Under the pieces are notes generated by a model. It searched no databases and was not told where the DNA came from. It saw only the letters and a program-made list of their open reading frames with translations. From NCBI RefSeq assembly GCF_900104045.1, contig NZ_FNIN01000002.1, positions 295,478 to 359,477 of the forward strand: 64,000 nt of DNA, given 5' to 3'. Position 1 is the stretch's first letter, and every line of letters starts with the position of its first letter. This DNA is from Desulfonauticus submarinus. Its GTDB lineage: Bacteria > Desulfobacterota > Desulfovibrionia > Desulfovibrionales > Desulfonatronovibrionaceae. Positions 43,838-53,655 of this stretch are shown here, piece after piece. The position numbers and the translations under genes are program-made.

Positions 43838-45206
43838 AAATTTTATGAGTTTTTTTCATATTTGGCGCCTTAGCTGGCCCCAAGTGCTTATGATGGTTTT
43901 TCACTTTGGTATTGGATTTGTAGATGTTTTAGTTGCAGGTAGGTTAGGAAAAGACGTTCAGGCCTGTATGGGACTAACTACTCAAGCCATGTTCTTTTTT
44001 CTTGTAGTTGCATCTGCTGTGGCTAATGGTTCTGTAGCAGCTATAAGTCAATCATTAGGAGCAGGTTTAGAAAAAAGAGCTAAAAGATTTATTGGGCTAG
44101 GTTTTCAAATAGGCATTATCGCAGGAGTTATTATTGTTGTATTTGGTAATATTTTTTTAGATAACTTATTAACTCTACTCCATCTGCCAACTAAAATATA
44201 TCCTATTGGACGTTATCTATTAAAAGTTTATCTTTTAATTATACCAGCATACTATCTATTACTTATTACCAATGCTTTTTTTAGGGCCCAACAAAAAGTC
44301 ATTATCCCTCTTTTTGCCACAATGTTAGTAACCCTAGTAAATACTATAGGAGATTTTGGCCTTGGACTAGGTTTATGGGGATTGCCATCTTTAGGTTACA
44401 AAGGACTTGCTTGGAGTACTTTTGCTTCTATTCTCACAGGATTTTTATTTAATTTTGTTATTCTAATGAAACAAAAATTACTGGTTAGAGAAAGCTTTGC
44501 GCCTTGGCGCTGGATAAAAAAAGCATTCTTTTATCTATATAAAGTTGCCTGGCCAGCAGGGCTGATGCAAATAGTATGGCATTCTGCCTATCTAGCTTTG
44601 TATGCTATTGTAGCTGCCTTACCCTTTAATAATGTTGTCGCTTTAGCTGGGATGAGTGCGGGCATAAGAATTGAATCTTTTCTATTTTTACCTGCTTTTG
44701 CTTTTAACTTTACTGCTTCTATTTTAGTAGGACATTTTTTAGGAGCTGGAGATATAATTAAAGCTAAAAGGGTTGGCTATCAGGTCCTTGGATTTGGTTT
44801 TATACTGGTTTCTATTTTAACTCTTATCTTATTTTTCTTTTTAAAACCTATTACTTACTTTATAGCCCCAGATCCAAGTGTAGCTATAGAGGCAATGAAT
44901 TATCTAAAATTTAATATGTCTGCTATTATCTTTTTAGTGCCTGCCATGGTTTTAGGCGGAGCCCTTACTGGAGCAGGAGCAACCTTTTATCAACTAACTG
45001 TTATTTTTATCTCCACTTGGCTTACAAGAATTCCTTTAGCGTATTTTTTAGGTCATATAATTTTTAAAACCGCCACAGGAGTATGGTTAGCTATGTTTTT
45101 ATCCATGGGTATTCAAGCGGGATTGACTTTTTATGTCTATCAATTCAAAAATTGGGATAAATTTGCTTTACGCAAAAAGAAAATAATTTGCACAGAAGAA
45201 CTATAA
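43827..45206 (+). CDS. MATE-family multidrug/cation efflux transporter
   Basis: A 459-residue inner-membrane transporter with about twelve helices of the MATE (NorM/DinF) type. Family features are the repeated WPQVLMMVFHFGIGFVDVLV and VAWPAGLMQIVWHSAYLAL at the starts of the two halves, and GSVAAISQSLGAG and SILVGHFLGAGDIIKAKRVG, one in each half. The substrate is unknown; Na+ or H+ coupling cannot be told by eye. It starts inside the rhomboid gene end and is followed by ubiD after 15 bp, suggesting a three-gene operon. Confidence 0.92.
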   Translation: MKNKNFMSFFHIWRLSWPQVLMMVFHFGIGFVDVLVAGRLGKDVQACMGLTTQAMFFFLVVASAVANGSVAAISQSLGAGLEKRAKRFIGLGFQIGIIAGVIIVVFGNIFLDNLLTLLHLPTKIYPIGRYLLKVYLLIIPAYYLLLITNAFFRAQQKVIIPLFATMLVTLVNTIGDFGLGLGLWGLPSLGYKGLAWSTFASILTGFLFNFVILMKQKLLVRESFAPWRWIKKAFFYLYKVAWPAGLMQIVWHSAYLALYAIVAALPFNNVVALAGMSAGIRIESFLFLPAFAFNFTASILVGHFLGAGDIIKAKRVGYQVLGFGFILVSILTLILFFFLKPITYFIAPDPSVAIEAMNYLKFNMSAIIFLVPAMVLGGALTGAGATFYQLTVIFISTWLTRIPLAYFLGHIIFKTATGVWLAMFLSMGIQAGLTFYVYQFKNWDKFALRKKKIICTEEL

Positions 45207-45221
45207 ATTAAGGATAGTTGT

Positions 45222-47045
45222 ATGAAAAATTTACAACAAGTCATTTACGCGCTTGAGAAAAATAATGACCTTGTAAGGATAAAAACAGAAGTAGATCCTT
45301 ATCTTCAAGTAGCTGCCATCCAAAGACGGATATTTCGAGCTAAAGGACCTGCAATTTTATTTGAAAAAGTAAAAAACTCCCCCTTTCCTATGTTAGGAAA
45401 CCTTTTTGGCACTAGACAAAGATTAAACTTTATCTTTTCTAAAACCCTAAAAACCGTAGAAACTCTTTTTAAATTAAAACTCTCACCTTTTGAAGTCTTA
45501 AAAAGCCCTACAAAACTTAGCAAACTACCAAAAATATTTCTTACAACCATTCCTAAAACTGTTTCAACAGGACCTATTTTAGCCCAAAAAATTAAAATAT
45601 CCCAATTACCAGCCTTAGTTTCTTGGCCTCTAGATGGTGGCCCTTATATCACCTTACCCCAAGTATATACTGAAAATCCCTTAAAACCTGGTTATTTTCA
45701 TTCTAATCTAGGCATGTATAGAGTACAACTTAAAGGGAACAACTATATCTTAAATGAAGAAGTAGGACTTCATTATCAAATCCATAGAGGAATTGGAGTT
45801 CATCATAAAAATGCGCTTGATAAAGGAGAACCTCTTTGGGTAAATATCTTTATTGGCGGACCGCCTGCCATGACCTTAGCCGCGATCATGCCTCTGCCAG
45901 AAGGCATCTCTGAACTCTTGTTTGCAGGGGTCCTTGCTGGCCATCGTATAAAAATGATAAAACAAAAAGAAAATCTACCCATAAGTGCTGAAGCAGATTT
46001 CTGTCTATGTGGTTATATAGATGGACTCAAGCCAGAAGGTCCTTTTGGAGACCATTTAGGATATTATAGTTTAAAACATGACTTTCCTGTGCTAAAAATA
46101 ACTCGTGTTTATGCTAAAAAAAATGCTATCTGGCCATTTACTACTGTGGGAAGACCTCCACAAGAAGATACTATCTTTGGAGAATTCATCCACGACTTGA
46201 CTAAAGATCTAGTTCCGCAAGTATTTACAGGGGTAAAACAAATCCATGCCGTAGATGCTGCAGGAGTGCATCCCTTACTTTTAGCTGTAGGACGAGAAAG
46301 TTATGTGCCTTTTGCTGCAGAAAAAATTCCTCAGGAAATTCTAACTCAGGCTATGAGCCTGCTTGGGCAAACTCAAACAGCTCTTAGCAAATATCTCCTT
46401 ATTGTAGGAGAAGAAAACATTGATGTAAAAAACATACCTCAATTCTTTGACTATTTCCTTAGCCGAATCGATTTAAAACGAGATTTGCATTTTATAACCC
46501 GAACCACAATGGACACCTTAGACTATACTGGTATTAGCTTAAATCAAGGGTCTAAACTAGTTGCTGCTGCATGTGGAAGTAAAAAAAGAAAACTTGGCCT
46601 TAAACAAGACTTCTTAGAAATTAAGTGGCCTGCTGGTATTTTTCAACCAATGTTTTTTGCTCCTGGCATAGGAATTTTAGGTTGGCAAAAACACACTTTA
46701 CCCAAAGATACCCAAGATAAAACTTTAGTAACTTTAGGAAAAATCCTCTACAACATTCCCAAAATAGAAAAGTTTCCTCTTTTAGTTATTACAGACGACC
46801 CTTTATTTACTGCGGCTAATTGGGAAAATTTTCTCTGGATAACCTTTACAAGATCAGATCCAGCTACTGATATTTATGGCATAGATGAATATTATAAATG
46901 CAAACATTGGGGTGCTAAAAAAGCCATTTTAATTGATGCAAGACTTAAAAGCTACCATGCTCCCCCTCTAGAAGAAGATCCTGAAACTATAAACACTATA
47001 AAAGAAATAATGTTTAAAGAAAAATTAGGAAAATATTTTGAATAA
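45222..47045 (+). CDS. UbiD-family prenylated-FMN decarboxylase
   Basis: A 607-residue (de)carboxylase of the UbiD family, which acts on unsaturated or aromatic acids with prenylated FMN made by UbiX. Motifs are GNLFGTRQRLNFIF, LGMYRVQLKGNNYI with LHYQIHRGIGVHH, GGPPAMTLAAIMPLPEG, KPEGPFGDHLGYYS and FTTVGRPPQEDTIFGEF. It is longer than E. coli UbiD (497) and resembles the ~600-residue branch found in many anaerobes, possibly for quinone synthesis. No ubiX gene is in the window. The operon context with MATE and rhomboid genes gives no functional hint. Confidence 0.92.
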   Translation: MKNLQQVIYALEKNNDLVRIKTEVDPYLQVAAIQRRIFRAKGPAILFEKVKNSPFPMLGNLFGTRQRLNFIFSKTLKTVETLFKLKLSPFEVLKSPTKLSKLPKIFLTTIPKTVSTGPILAQKIKISQLPALVSWPLDGGPYITLPQVYTENPLKPGYFHSNLGMYRVQLKGNNYILNEEVGLHYQIHRGIGVHHKNALDKGEPLWVNIFIGGPPAMTLAAIMPLPEGISELLFAGVLAGHRIKMIKQKENLPISAEADFCLCGYIDGLKPEGPFGDHLGYYSLKHDFPVLKITRVYAKKNAIWPFTTVGRPPQEDTIFGEFIHDLTKDLVPQVFTGVKQIHAVDAAGVHPLLLAVGRESYVPFAAEKIPQEILTQAMSLLGQTQTALSKYLLIVGEENIDVKNIPQFFDYFLSRIDLKRDLHFITRTTMDTLDYTGISLNQGSKLVAAACGSKKRKLGLKQDFLEIKWPAGIFQPMFFAPGIGILGWQKHTLPKDTQDKTLVTLGKILYNIPKIEKFPLLVITDDPLFTAANWENFLWITFTRSDPATDIYGIDEYYKCKHWGAKKAILIDARLKSYHAPPLEEDPETINTIKEIMFKEKLGKYFE

Positions 47046-47086
47046 AAATTTAAAAACATTATTTAATTTATGTAGATTTTTATTTA

Positions 47087-47358
47087 ATTTAATTTTCTAA
47101 CTTCGTTAAATAGAAACCAGGTTTTCTAATAAGCATTACAAATGATTTGGATGACACGTCTTAGCGAAAATTTAAAAAAAGCTGCACATACGGCACTTAT
47201 ACAATGTATTTTTGGCAAGACATCTAAAATATGTTAAAAAACAAAAATAACATTATCCAGGTAAACCATTTATGAGCAGTCTAAAAGAAAGCCTTAGACG
47301 TGTCTAAAGCTTTGGGCAGTAGAAAAAAATGTGCTTTCGAGCAACTCTGAAAGTTAAA
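47087..47358. repeat. Non-coding repeat element, diverged copy B, in the ubiD-cobT gap
   Basis: The 47046-47380 gap has no gene. Its right part (47293-47358) aligns with 2208-2275 of copy A: CTTAGACGTGTC versus TTTAGGCGTGTC, CAGTAG versus CAGCAG, GTGCTTTCGAGCAACTC versus GTGCCTTCTAGAAACTC, and AAAGTT. Its left end TTTTCTAACTTCGTTAA resembles TTTTTGACTTCGCTAAC of copy C. The interior is about 110 bases longer than copy A. There is no cobalamin riboswitch. Confidence 0.5.
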
Positions 47359-47392
47359 TTTTATCTAATAAAACTAAAATATGGAGGTAATG

Positions 47393-48457
47393 GTGGAAGA
47401 AAAACTATTTAACCTGCTTAAAAACATAAAACCTGTTGATTTATCATTAAAAGAAAAAGCTTATGAACACTTAGATAACCTTACAAAACCTCCTAGGAGC
47501 CTTGGCAAATTAGAAGAAATCGCTGCGAGGGTATTTGCAATTCAAGAAGGCAAAGTAGAGCCTTATCCTGCAAGAATTTATACTTGTGCAGGAGATCATG
47601 GAGTAGTGCAAGAAGGAGTTAGCCCTTATCCTCAAGAAGTTACTAGGCAGATGGTTTTAAATTTTTTAAATGAAGGAGCTGCTATAAATGTTTTATGTAA
47701 AACTTCTCAAGTAGATTTAAAAGTAGTAGATGTAGGAGTAAAGGGAGAACCATTTCCCCAACACAAAAACCTCATTCAACAAAAAATTAGATCAGGAACA
47801 GGAAATATCGCAATAGAAAAGGCTATGAGAAAAGAAGAATGTCTAAAGGCCATTTTTCTTGGAATTGAACTCGCATCTAATGCCCAAAAACAGGGGATTA
47901 AATCTTTAGGCACAGGAGAAATGGGTATAGGAAATACCACATCCTCTACTGCCCTTTATTGTGCATTTTTAAATCTTTCTCCAGAAGAAACCACTGGCGC
48001 TGGTGCTGGTTTAGATAATCAGGCAATCCAACACAAAATTCAAATAATAAAAAAGGCCCTAAATTTACATTCCAAAACAATAAAAACTCAAGACCCATTA
48101 GAAATCTTATCTTCCTTGGGAGGACTAGAAATAGCTTGCCTCACAGGACTAATTTTAGGAGCAGCTCTTTATAAAATGCCTATTGTCATAGATGGATTCA
48201 TCTCTACTGCTGCCTTTGTCTGTGCATATAAACTTGAACCAAAAATTAAAGATTATGCTTTTTTTTCACACCTTTCTGCAGAAAAGGCGCATAAACAAAT
48301 TTTAGAAAAAGTAGGTGCATTTCCCCTTCTTCATCTAGATATGAGACTTGGAGAGGGAACAGGCGCAGCCCTTGCTTTATTTTTACTTCAGGCTGCAGCC
48401 AATATTTTTAATAACATGGCTACATTTGAACAAGCAGGAGTTGCTTCTGGGAAATAA
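47393..48457 (+). CDS. cobT: Nicotinate-nucleotide:dimethylbenzimidazole phosphoribosyltransferase
   Basis: CobT activates the lower-ligand base of cobamides, forming alpha-ribazole phosphate. The protein has about 354 residues. Family motifs are DNLTKPPRSLGKLEEIAARV, TCAGDHGVVQEGVSPYPQEV, SLGTGEMGIGNTTSSTALYC and DMRLGEGTGAALALFLLQAA with the catalytic Glu. GGAGG at 47383-47387 points to the GTG at 47393 as start; the ATG at 47381 overlaps that signal. No other cobalamin genes are near. It converges on metG with only 19 bp between. Confidence 0.95.
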   Translation: MEEKLFNLLKNIKPVDLSLKEKAYEHLDNLTKPPRSLGKLEEIAARVFAIQEGKVEPYPARIYTCAGDHGVVQEGVSPYPQEVTRQMVLNFLNEGAAINVLCKTSQVDLKVVDVGVKGEPFPQHKNLIQQKIRSGTGNIAIEKAMRKEECLKAIFLGIELASNAQKQGIKSLGTGEMGIGNTTSSTALYCAFLNLSPEETTGAGAGLDNQAIQHKIQIIKKALNLHSKTIKTQDPLEILSSLGGLEIACLTGLILGAALYKMPIVIDGFISTAAFVCAYKLEPKIKDYAFFSHLSAEKAHKQILEKVGAFPLLHLDMRLGEGTGAALALFLLQAAANIFNNMATFEQAGVASGK

Positions 48458-48476
48458 AATTACAATAAAACTTTAT

Positions 48477-50384
48477 TTAACTTACTTTTGCCCCTGGCTT
48501 AACTTGAGTGGATGGGGTCAAAAGAGCCATGTTATCTTCTTCGTTCACAGCTAAGATCATACCTTCTGAGACTTTACCAAATATTTTTCTAGGCTTTAAA
48601 TTAGCAACAATAACTACTTGTTTATCTATTAAATCATCTGGCTGAAAATATTTTGCTATGCCTGCAATAATCTGCCGTGGGTTATCCTCACCAACATCAA
48701 CCCTTACCTCTAAAAGTTTTTCAGATTTTTCTATTCGCTTTGCCTCAACAACTCGACCCACTCTAAGATCCAACTTTTTAAAATCTTCAAAAGAAATAAA
48801 TTGTTCTATTTTTTTAGCCCCAACTTCTTGTTCTTTATTGCTATTTAACTTCAATTCTTGTCTGGGGAAAAGATTAGATTTTTTGGCGACTTTTAAGCCA
48901 GATTGCAACAATCCCCATTCCTTGCTTTCTTTTAACAACTCTATCTCAGTTAAAGAAAATGACACTCCTAGTTGTTTTAACATTTTCTCGCTTACCGAAG
49001 GCATTACAGGCCAAAGGTGAATGGCGATTTTCCTTAATCCCTCTAATAAAGTATAAATAACTGTTTGGAGTCTATTGGTCTTGCCTTGTTTAGCCAAAGC
49101 CCAAGGAGTTGTATCATCAATATATTTATTCAAATAGCGCACAAATTCCCACAAACTTTCCAACGCCTTGGCAAACAAAAACCTAGCAAACAAATTCTGG
49201 AAATTAGCAACACTTTCAAGGCCAATATTTTGAACTTCCATCTCTTTTTCACTCAACGTTTCTGGAGCAGGGATAATTCCTTCAAAATATTTATTTGTCA
49301 TAGTTAAAACTCGACTAAATAAATTCCCCAAATCATTGGCCAAATCAGAATTAAGTCTGTTTACAAATGCCTGTTCTGAAAAATTAGCATCTAACCCAAA
49401 CTGCATTTCTCTAAGCAAAAAGTAACGAAACGGAGCAAGCCCGTATTTATCTTTCAAATCCAATGGCTTTACCACATTACCTAAACTTTTAGACATCTTA
49501 GTTTCATCTACAGTCCAATATCCATGGACTCTAAGCCCTTTATAAAGAGGCAATCCTGCAGCCATAAGCATGGTCGGCCAAAAAATAGCGTGAGGTTTTA
49601 AAATATCTTTTGCAACAATATGATAACTATTGGGCCAAAATTTTTGAAACTTTTTTCCATCAGGCCAATCTAAAGCAGAAATATAATTAATAAGCGCATC
49701 GAACCAAACATACGTTACAAAATTATTATCAAAAGGTAATTCTATTCCCCAGGTTAATCTTGATTTTGGTCTAGATATACATAAATCTCCCAAATCTTCT
49801 TTTAAAAGACCTAAAACCTCATTTTTATATCTTTCTGGCCAAATAAAATTAGGATTTTTTTGGATATATTCTTTCAATGGCTCCAAATATTTGCTCATTC
49901 TAAAAAAATAATTTTTTTCATGTAAAAAGGTAGGTTTTGTAAGGTGGTCAGGACAAAGGCCATCTTCAGTTAATTCTTTTTCTGTATAAAATCGTTCACA
50001 CCCAAAACAGTAATATCCACCATATTCTCCAAAATAAATATCTCCATTATCATACACTTTTTGTAAAAATGCTTGAACCACTTTTTTATGCTTCTCACTT
50101 GTAGTCCGTATAAAGTAATTATACTCTATTTCAAGGCCTGGCCAGGTGTTCTTAAAAATTGAGCTTATTTTATCTACATATTCTTGAGGAGATTTGCCTT
50201 GTTTTTCTGCAGCTTGCACAATTTTATCGCCATGCTCATCTGTGCCAGTTAAAAAAAACGTTTCATAACCGTTTAATTTATAAAATCTAGAAATAGCATC
50301 TGCAACAATAGTAGTATAAGCATGACCTAAATGTGGTTCTGCATTCACATAATAAATTGGTGTACTAACAAAAAAGGTACTCAT
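48477..50384 (-). CDS. metG: Methionyl-tRNA synthetase
   Basis: A 635-residue class I synthetase. The HIGH motif appears as HLGHAYTT (residues 18-25) and KMSKS as TKMSKSLGNV. The knuckle has CFGCERFYTEKELTEDGLCP, a metal site with three Cys and a His in place of the usual four-Cys type. The C-terminal tRNA-binding (EMAP/Trbp111-like) domain starts at about residue 535: FEDFKKLDLRVGRVVEAKRI. The length fits the long bacterial form. It starts one base after the ricT stop, so the two are translationally linked. Confidence 0.97.
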   Translation of the reverse strand: MSTFFVSTPIYYVNAEPHLGHAYTTIVADAISRFYKLNGYETFFLTGTDEHGDKIVQAAEKQGKSPQEYVDKISSIFKNTWPGLEIEYNYFIRTTSEKHKKVVQAFLQKVYDNGDIYFGEYGGYYCFGCERFYTEKELTEDGLCPDHLTKPTFLHEKNYFFRMSKYLEPLKEYIQKNPNFIWPERYKNEVLGLLKEDLGDLCISRPKSRLTWGIELPFDNNFVTYVWFDALINYISALDWPDGKKFQKFWPNSYHIVAKDILKPHAIFWPTMLMAAGLPLYKGLRVHGYWTVDETKMSKSLGNVVKPLDLKDKYGLAPFRYFLLREMQFGLDANFSEQAFVNRLNSDLANDLGNLFSRVLTMTNKYFEGIIPAPETLSEKEMEVQNIGLESVANFQNLFARFLFAKALESLWEFVRYLNKYIDDTTPWALAKQGKTNRLQTVIYTLLEGLRKIAIHLWPVMPSVSEKMLKQLGVSFSLTEIELLKESKEWGLLQSGLKVAKKSNLFPRQELKLNSNKEQEVGAKKIEQFISFEDFKKLDLRVGRVVEAKRIEKSEKLLEVRVDVGEDNPRQIIAGIAKYFQPDDLIDKQVVIVANLKPRKIFGKVSEGMILAVNEEDNMALLTPSTQVKPGAKVS

Positions 50385-50385
50385 T

Positions 50386-51285
50386 TTAGCTCCCTTCTCC
50401 TGTTTGTTCGCCTAAAATATTTTGCATCTCATTCTCATTTTGAGTTTCTAAAATTTGAGATTGTTCATCTACCATTATTTGCTCTTCTAAAATGCTTTCC
50501 CACTCACTTAAAGGCATTTCATGTTCCTGTCCTTCTTCATCTAATACACTAATAGTTTGTCTAAAAATATTGGCTCTAATTGCTCTAAGTAATCCTTTCT
50601 TGGTCTGATATCGTTTTCCTATCTTAGGAAGTCTTTTCTGAAATTCCAAATAATGCTCTTCTTCAAAAGACAAGCAACAAAGGAGTCTTCCGCATACTCC
50701 AGAAATTTTAGAAGGATTTAGAAAAAGATTCTGGTCTTTGGCCATTTTAATGGTTACAGGCTCAAATTTACGCAAAAATCTTCTACAACAGCAAATCTGC
50801 CCACAATTACCAATTCCCCCTACCATCTGAGTTTCATGACGTACGCCTATTTGTCTAAGTTCAATACGGGTACGGTAAACCTTAACTAAGTCTTTTACTA
50901 ATTCTCTAAAATCAACTCTTGTAGGAGCAGTAAAATAAAAAATAATCTTTGACCGATCAAAATAAACCTCTACATCCACCATTTTCATAGGAAGTTCTCT
51001 GGCTTCTATACGCTCTTTACAAAATTTATATGCCTCTTTGGCCAAATTTTTATTTTTTTCTTCTTGTTCTAAGTCTTCAGTAGATGCAGCTCTTAAAATA
51101 GTTTTTACTTCTTCCTCTGAAAAGTCTTGAGGCAGTTTATCTCTTAAAATAACAACTTCTCCTAAACCTAAGCCTTCTTGAGTTGCTACAATCACTTTAT
51201 CGCCTAGTTTAACTTCAAAATCACCTTCATAAAAATAATACACTGGCCCATATTCTCTAAACTTTAACCCCACGATCTTCTTCAT
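50386..51285 (-). CDS. ricT: PSP1/RicT-family protein
   Basis: A 299-residue protein with a PSP1 domain. In Bacillus RicT is part of the Y-complex that assists RNase Y-dependent processing; in other phyla the role is not settled. Two cysteine clusters typical of the family are visible: GIGNCGQICCCRRFLRKF and ISGVCGRLLCCLSFEEEHY, which bind iron-sulfur clusters in characterised members. The basal fold shows VDVEVYFDRSKIIFYFTAPT and RVDFRELVKDL. The acidic C-terminal tail is low-complexity. Linkage to metG is common in bacteria; a DNA polymerase III delta' gene, often nearby, is absent here. Confidence 0.93.
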   Translation of the reverse strand: MKKIVGLKFREYGPVYYFYEGDFEVKLGDKVIVATQEGLGLGEVVILRDKLPQDFSEEEVKTILRAASTEDLEQEEKNKNLAKEAYKFCKERIEARELPMKMVDVEVYFDRSKIIFYFTAPTRVDFRELVKDLVKVYRTRIELRQIGVRHETQMVGGIGNCGQICCCRRFLRKFEPVTIKMAKDQNLFLNPSKISGVCGRLLCCLSFEEEHYLEFQKRLPKIGKRYQTKKGLLRAIRANIFRQTISVLDEEGQEHEMPLSEWESILEEQIMVDEQSQILETQNENEMQNILGEQTGEGS

Positions 51286-51344
51286 ACCTCACACCTCTTA
51301 AAAGGCCAGCTTTTAAACAAGCAACCTTTTATGTCCTCCCTTTT

Positions 51345-52772
51345 TTATTTGATATTTTCTTTTAATCTCTTGTAAACTTCTTTAGCAGCCTTTCTACCCG
51401 CTCCCATAGCAAGCACTACTGTAGCCGAACCTGTAACAATATCTCCTCCTGCAAATACATTCGGAATATTTGTTTCTCCTGTTTCAGGATTTACTTCTAC
51501 ATATCCCCATTTATTTAACTTCAAATTAGGTGTGGCCTGCAATAAAAGTGGATTAGAACGGGTTCCTACAGCAATAATAGCTAAATCTGTTTTTATTTCT
51601 TCTATTTCTCCGTCTATAGGAATAGGACGTCTTCTGCCTGACTCATCAGGCTCTCCTAATTTCATTTTCTGAATAACCAACGAGCTTAAGCGCCCATCCT
51701 CATCTCCCTTAAAGGCCACAGGCGAAGACAATACTTTTAATTGAACTCCTTCTTCCAAGGCATGATGCAGCTCTTCTAATCGAGCAGGCATTTCTTTTTG
51801 AGTGCGTCTATATACAATATAGACATTTTTAGCCCCCAGTCTAAGCGCTGTTCTAGCAGCATCCATAGCAACATTGCCTCCTCCAATTACTACTACATTA
51901 TTACCTTCTGGAAGAGGTGTATCAAACTCAGGAAACTTATATGCTCTCATTAAATTTACTCTAGTAAGATATTCATTAGCAGAATAAACACCTATAAGAT
52001 TTTCTCCTTCCAAGCCTAAAAACTTGGGTAATCCTGCCCCAACTCCAATAAAAATCGCCTTATATCCTTGGGCAAAAAGATCATTTATATCTAACGTTGC
52101 CCCAATAACATAATTTGTTTTAATCTCTACTCCCTGAGCCTTTAAAGCCTCCAATTCTGTATGAACTATTTTCTTTGGCAAACGAAACTCTGGTATTCCA
52201 TAAGTCAATACTCCGCCAGGCTCGTGCAATGCCTCAAAAATAGTTACTTTTATTCCTCTTGACGCCAAATAACCTGCAAAAGTTAAACTACTTGGTCCAG
52301 AACCAATGGCCGCCACTTTAAGATTAGAATCAATCACAGGACAACTAGATGTGCCACTTAAAGCATCACAAGGATGTTTAGCATAATAAGAATCCGCCAC
52401 AAATCGCTCTAATCTGCCAATAGCAATAGGTTGACCTGTAGGTTTTAATTTACAATGTCCCTCACATTGATTTTCTTGAGGACACACCCTGCCACATACC
52501 GCGGGCAAGCTATTAGTCTCTTGAATAGTTTTATAAGCAGACTCAATATCTCCCTTGGCTACAAAGTAAATAAATTGCTTGCAATCTACCTCCACAGGAC
52601 AACCCTGCTGGCACGTAGGATTCTTACATTGCAAACACCTTTTAGCCTCTTCTATTGCCTGTTCTAAACTATACCCAAGAGCTACTTCATTAAAATTTTT
52701 TACCCTTTTAGCAGGGTCTTGCTCTGGCATTGAAACCCTTGACTTTATTTTTTTAGTTTTTTTCTTTTCCAT
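51345..52772 (-). CDS. nfnB: NfnB/GltD-like NADPH-dependent oxidoreductase (large subunit of NfnAB)
   Basis: A flavoprotein of about 475 residues related to the small subunit of glutamate synthase. Its N-terminal iron-sulfur domain has AKRCLQCKNPTCQQGCPVEV and AVCGRVCPQENQCEGHC. FAD- and NADPH-binding folds follow, with AIGSGPSSLTFAGYLASRG, GIPEFRLPKKIV, VVVIGGGNVAMDAARTALRL and a C-terminal NVFAGGDIVTGSATVVLAMG. With the adjacent NfnA it should form the electron-bifurcating NADH-dependent ferredoxin:NADP+ oxidoreductase. No large glutamate synthase gene is nearby, supporting Nfn over GltD. The ATG at 52772 is preferred over a GTG at 52781; both lie within the end of nfnA. Confidence 0.9.
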   Translation of the reverse strand: MEKKKTKKIKSRVSMPEQDPAKRVKNFNEVALGYSLEQAIEEAKRCLQCKNPTCQQGCPVEVDCKQFIYFVAKGDIESAYKTIQETNSLPAVCGRVCPQENQCEGHCKLKPTGQPIAIGRLERFVADSYYAKHPCDALSGTSSCPVIDSNLKVAAIGSGPSSLTFAGYLASRGIKVTIFEALHEPGGVLTYGIPEFRLPKKIVHTELEALKAQGVEIKTNYVIGATLDINDLFAQGYKAIFIGVGAGLPKFLGLEGENLIGVYSANEYLTRVNLMRAYKFPEFDTPLPEGNNVVVIGGGNVAMDAARTALRLGAKNVYIVYRRTQKEMPARLEELHHALEEGVQLKVLSSPVAFKGDEDGRLSSLVIQKMKLGEPDESGRRRPIPIDGEIEEIKTDLAIIAVGTRSNPLLLQATPNLKLNKWGYVEVNPETGETNIPNVFAGGDIVTGSATVVLAMGAGRKAAKEVYKRLKENIK

Positions 52773-53598
52773 GGCACTCACAAAAATGATTATAAGATAT
52801 TTGTTCTTGTTTTACATAAGACCTAAGCCTTAACATAAGCTCATCAAAATCCACTTCATGGGCATCAAATTCTGGCCCCTCCACACATGCAAACCTAATT
52901 CTTCCACCTACGCTCACTCTACATGCCCCACACATGCCAATCCCATCGACCATAATAGAATTTAAACTAACTGTAGTAGGAACAGAGTATTTTTTAGTCA
53001 GTTCAGATACAGCCTTCATCATAGGAACAGGTCCTACTGCAACAACTTCTTTTACTTCATGAGACTTTAAATAGTCTTCCAAAACTTGAGTAACTAACCC
53101 TTTTTTCCCTTTAGAACCATCATCTGTAGCCACCAAAACCTTATGACTAAATTTAGAAAGTTCCTCTTCAAACAATAAAAGGTCTTTACTCCTCGCACCT
53201 ATAACAGAAATAACTTTATTTCCAACTTGTGCATGGCCTTTGGCTATGTGGTGCATAGCAGCAATCCCTGTTCCGCCTCCCACACACACCACTTCACCTT
53301 TTTTTTCTATCCTAGTCGGTTTTCCCAAAGGACCACACACATCTAAAATTTCATCTCCAACTTGAAAAGTCTCTAAATGGGCAGTAGTTTTACCAACTAC
53401 TAAATAAACTATTGTAATAGTCCCTTCTGCTGGAGATTTATCTGCAATGGTTAAAGGGATTCTCTCCCCTTTAGGGAAAATACGCAAAATTACAAAATTA
53501 CCAGGACGTGCCTTTGAAGCAATATCTGGTGCATAAATGGTAAGCTCACTTACTCTATTTGGAATAAGCTCTCTTTTTTTTACTATCTTAAAACCCAT
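52753..53598 (-). CDS. nfnA: NfnA-like FAD/[2Fe-2S] subunit of NfnAB
   Basis: A 281-residue protein of the dihydroorotate-dehydrogenase electron-transfer-subunit type. The N-terminal FAD domain contains RPGNFVILRIFPKGERIPLT. The NAD-binding region contains VVCVGGGTGIAAMHHIAKGH and GARSKDLLLFEEEL. The [2Fe-2S] site is GIGMCGACRVSVGGRIRFAC with the final Cys in FACVEGPEF. It overlaps nfnB by 20 bases or more. NfnAB balances NADH, NADPH and ferredoxin pools in anaerobes. The gene is 57 bp downstream of alaS on the same strand. Confidence 0.92.
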   Translation of the reverse strand: MGFKIVKKRELIPNRVSELTIYAPDIASKARPGNFVILRIFPKGERIPLTIADKSPAEGTITIVYLVVGKTTAHLETFQVGDEILDVCGPLGKPTRIEKKGEVVCVGGGTGIAAMHHIAKGHAQVGNKVISVIGARSKDLLLFEEELSKFSHKVLVATDDGSKGKKGLVTQVLEDYLKSHEVKEVVAVGPVPMMKAVSELTKKYSVPTTVSLNSIMVDGIGMCGACRVSVGGRIRFACVEGPEFDAHEVDFDELMLRLRSYVKQEQISYNHFCECHGKEKN

Positions 53599-53655
53599 TT
53601 CTAAATCCTCTCTTTAACTAAAACCGTCTCTTTTTTAGGAGCATAACCTTGCCAT

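Noticed and set aside
47046..47380. Cobalamin riboswitch upstream of cobT
   Set aside because: No B12-box-like sequence is seen; the gap is better explained by a diverged repeat element.
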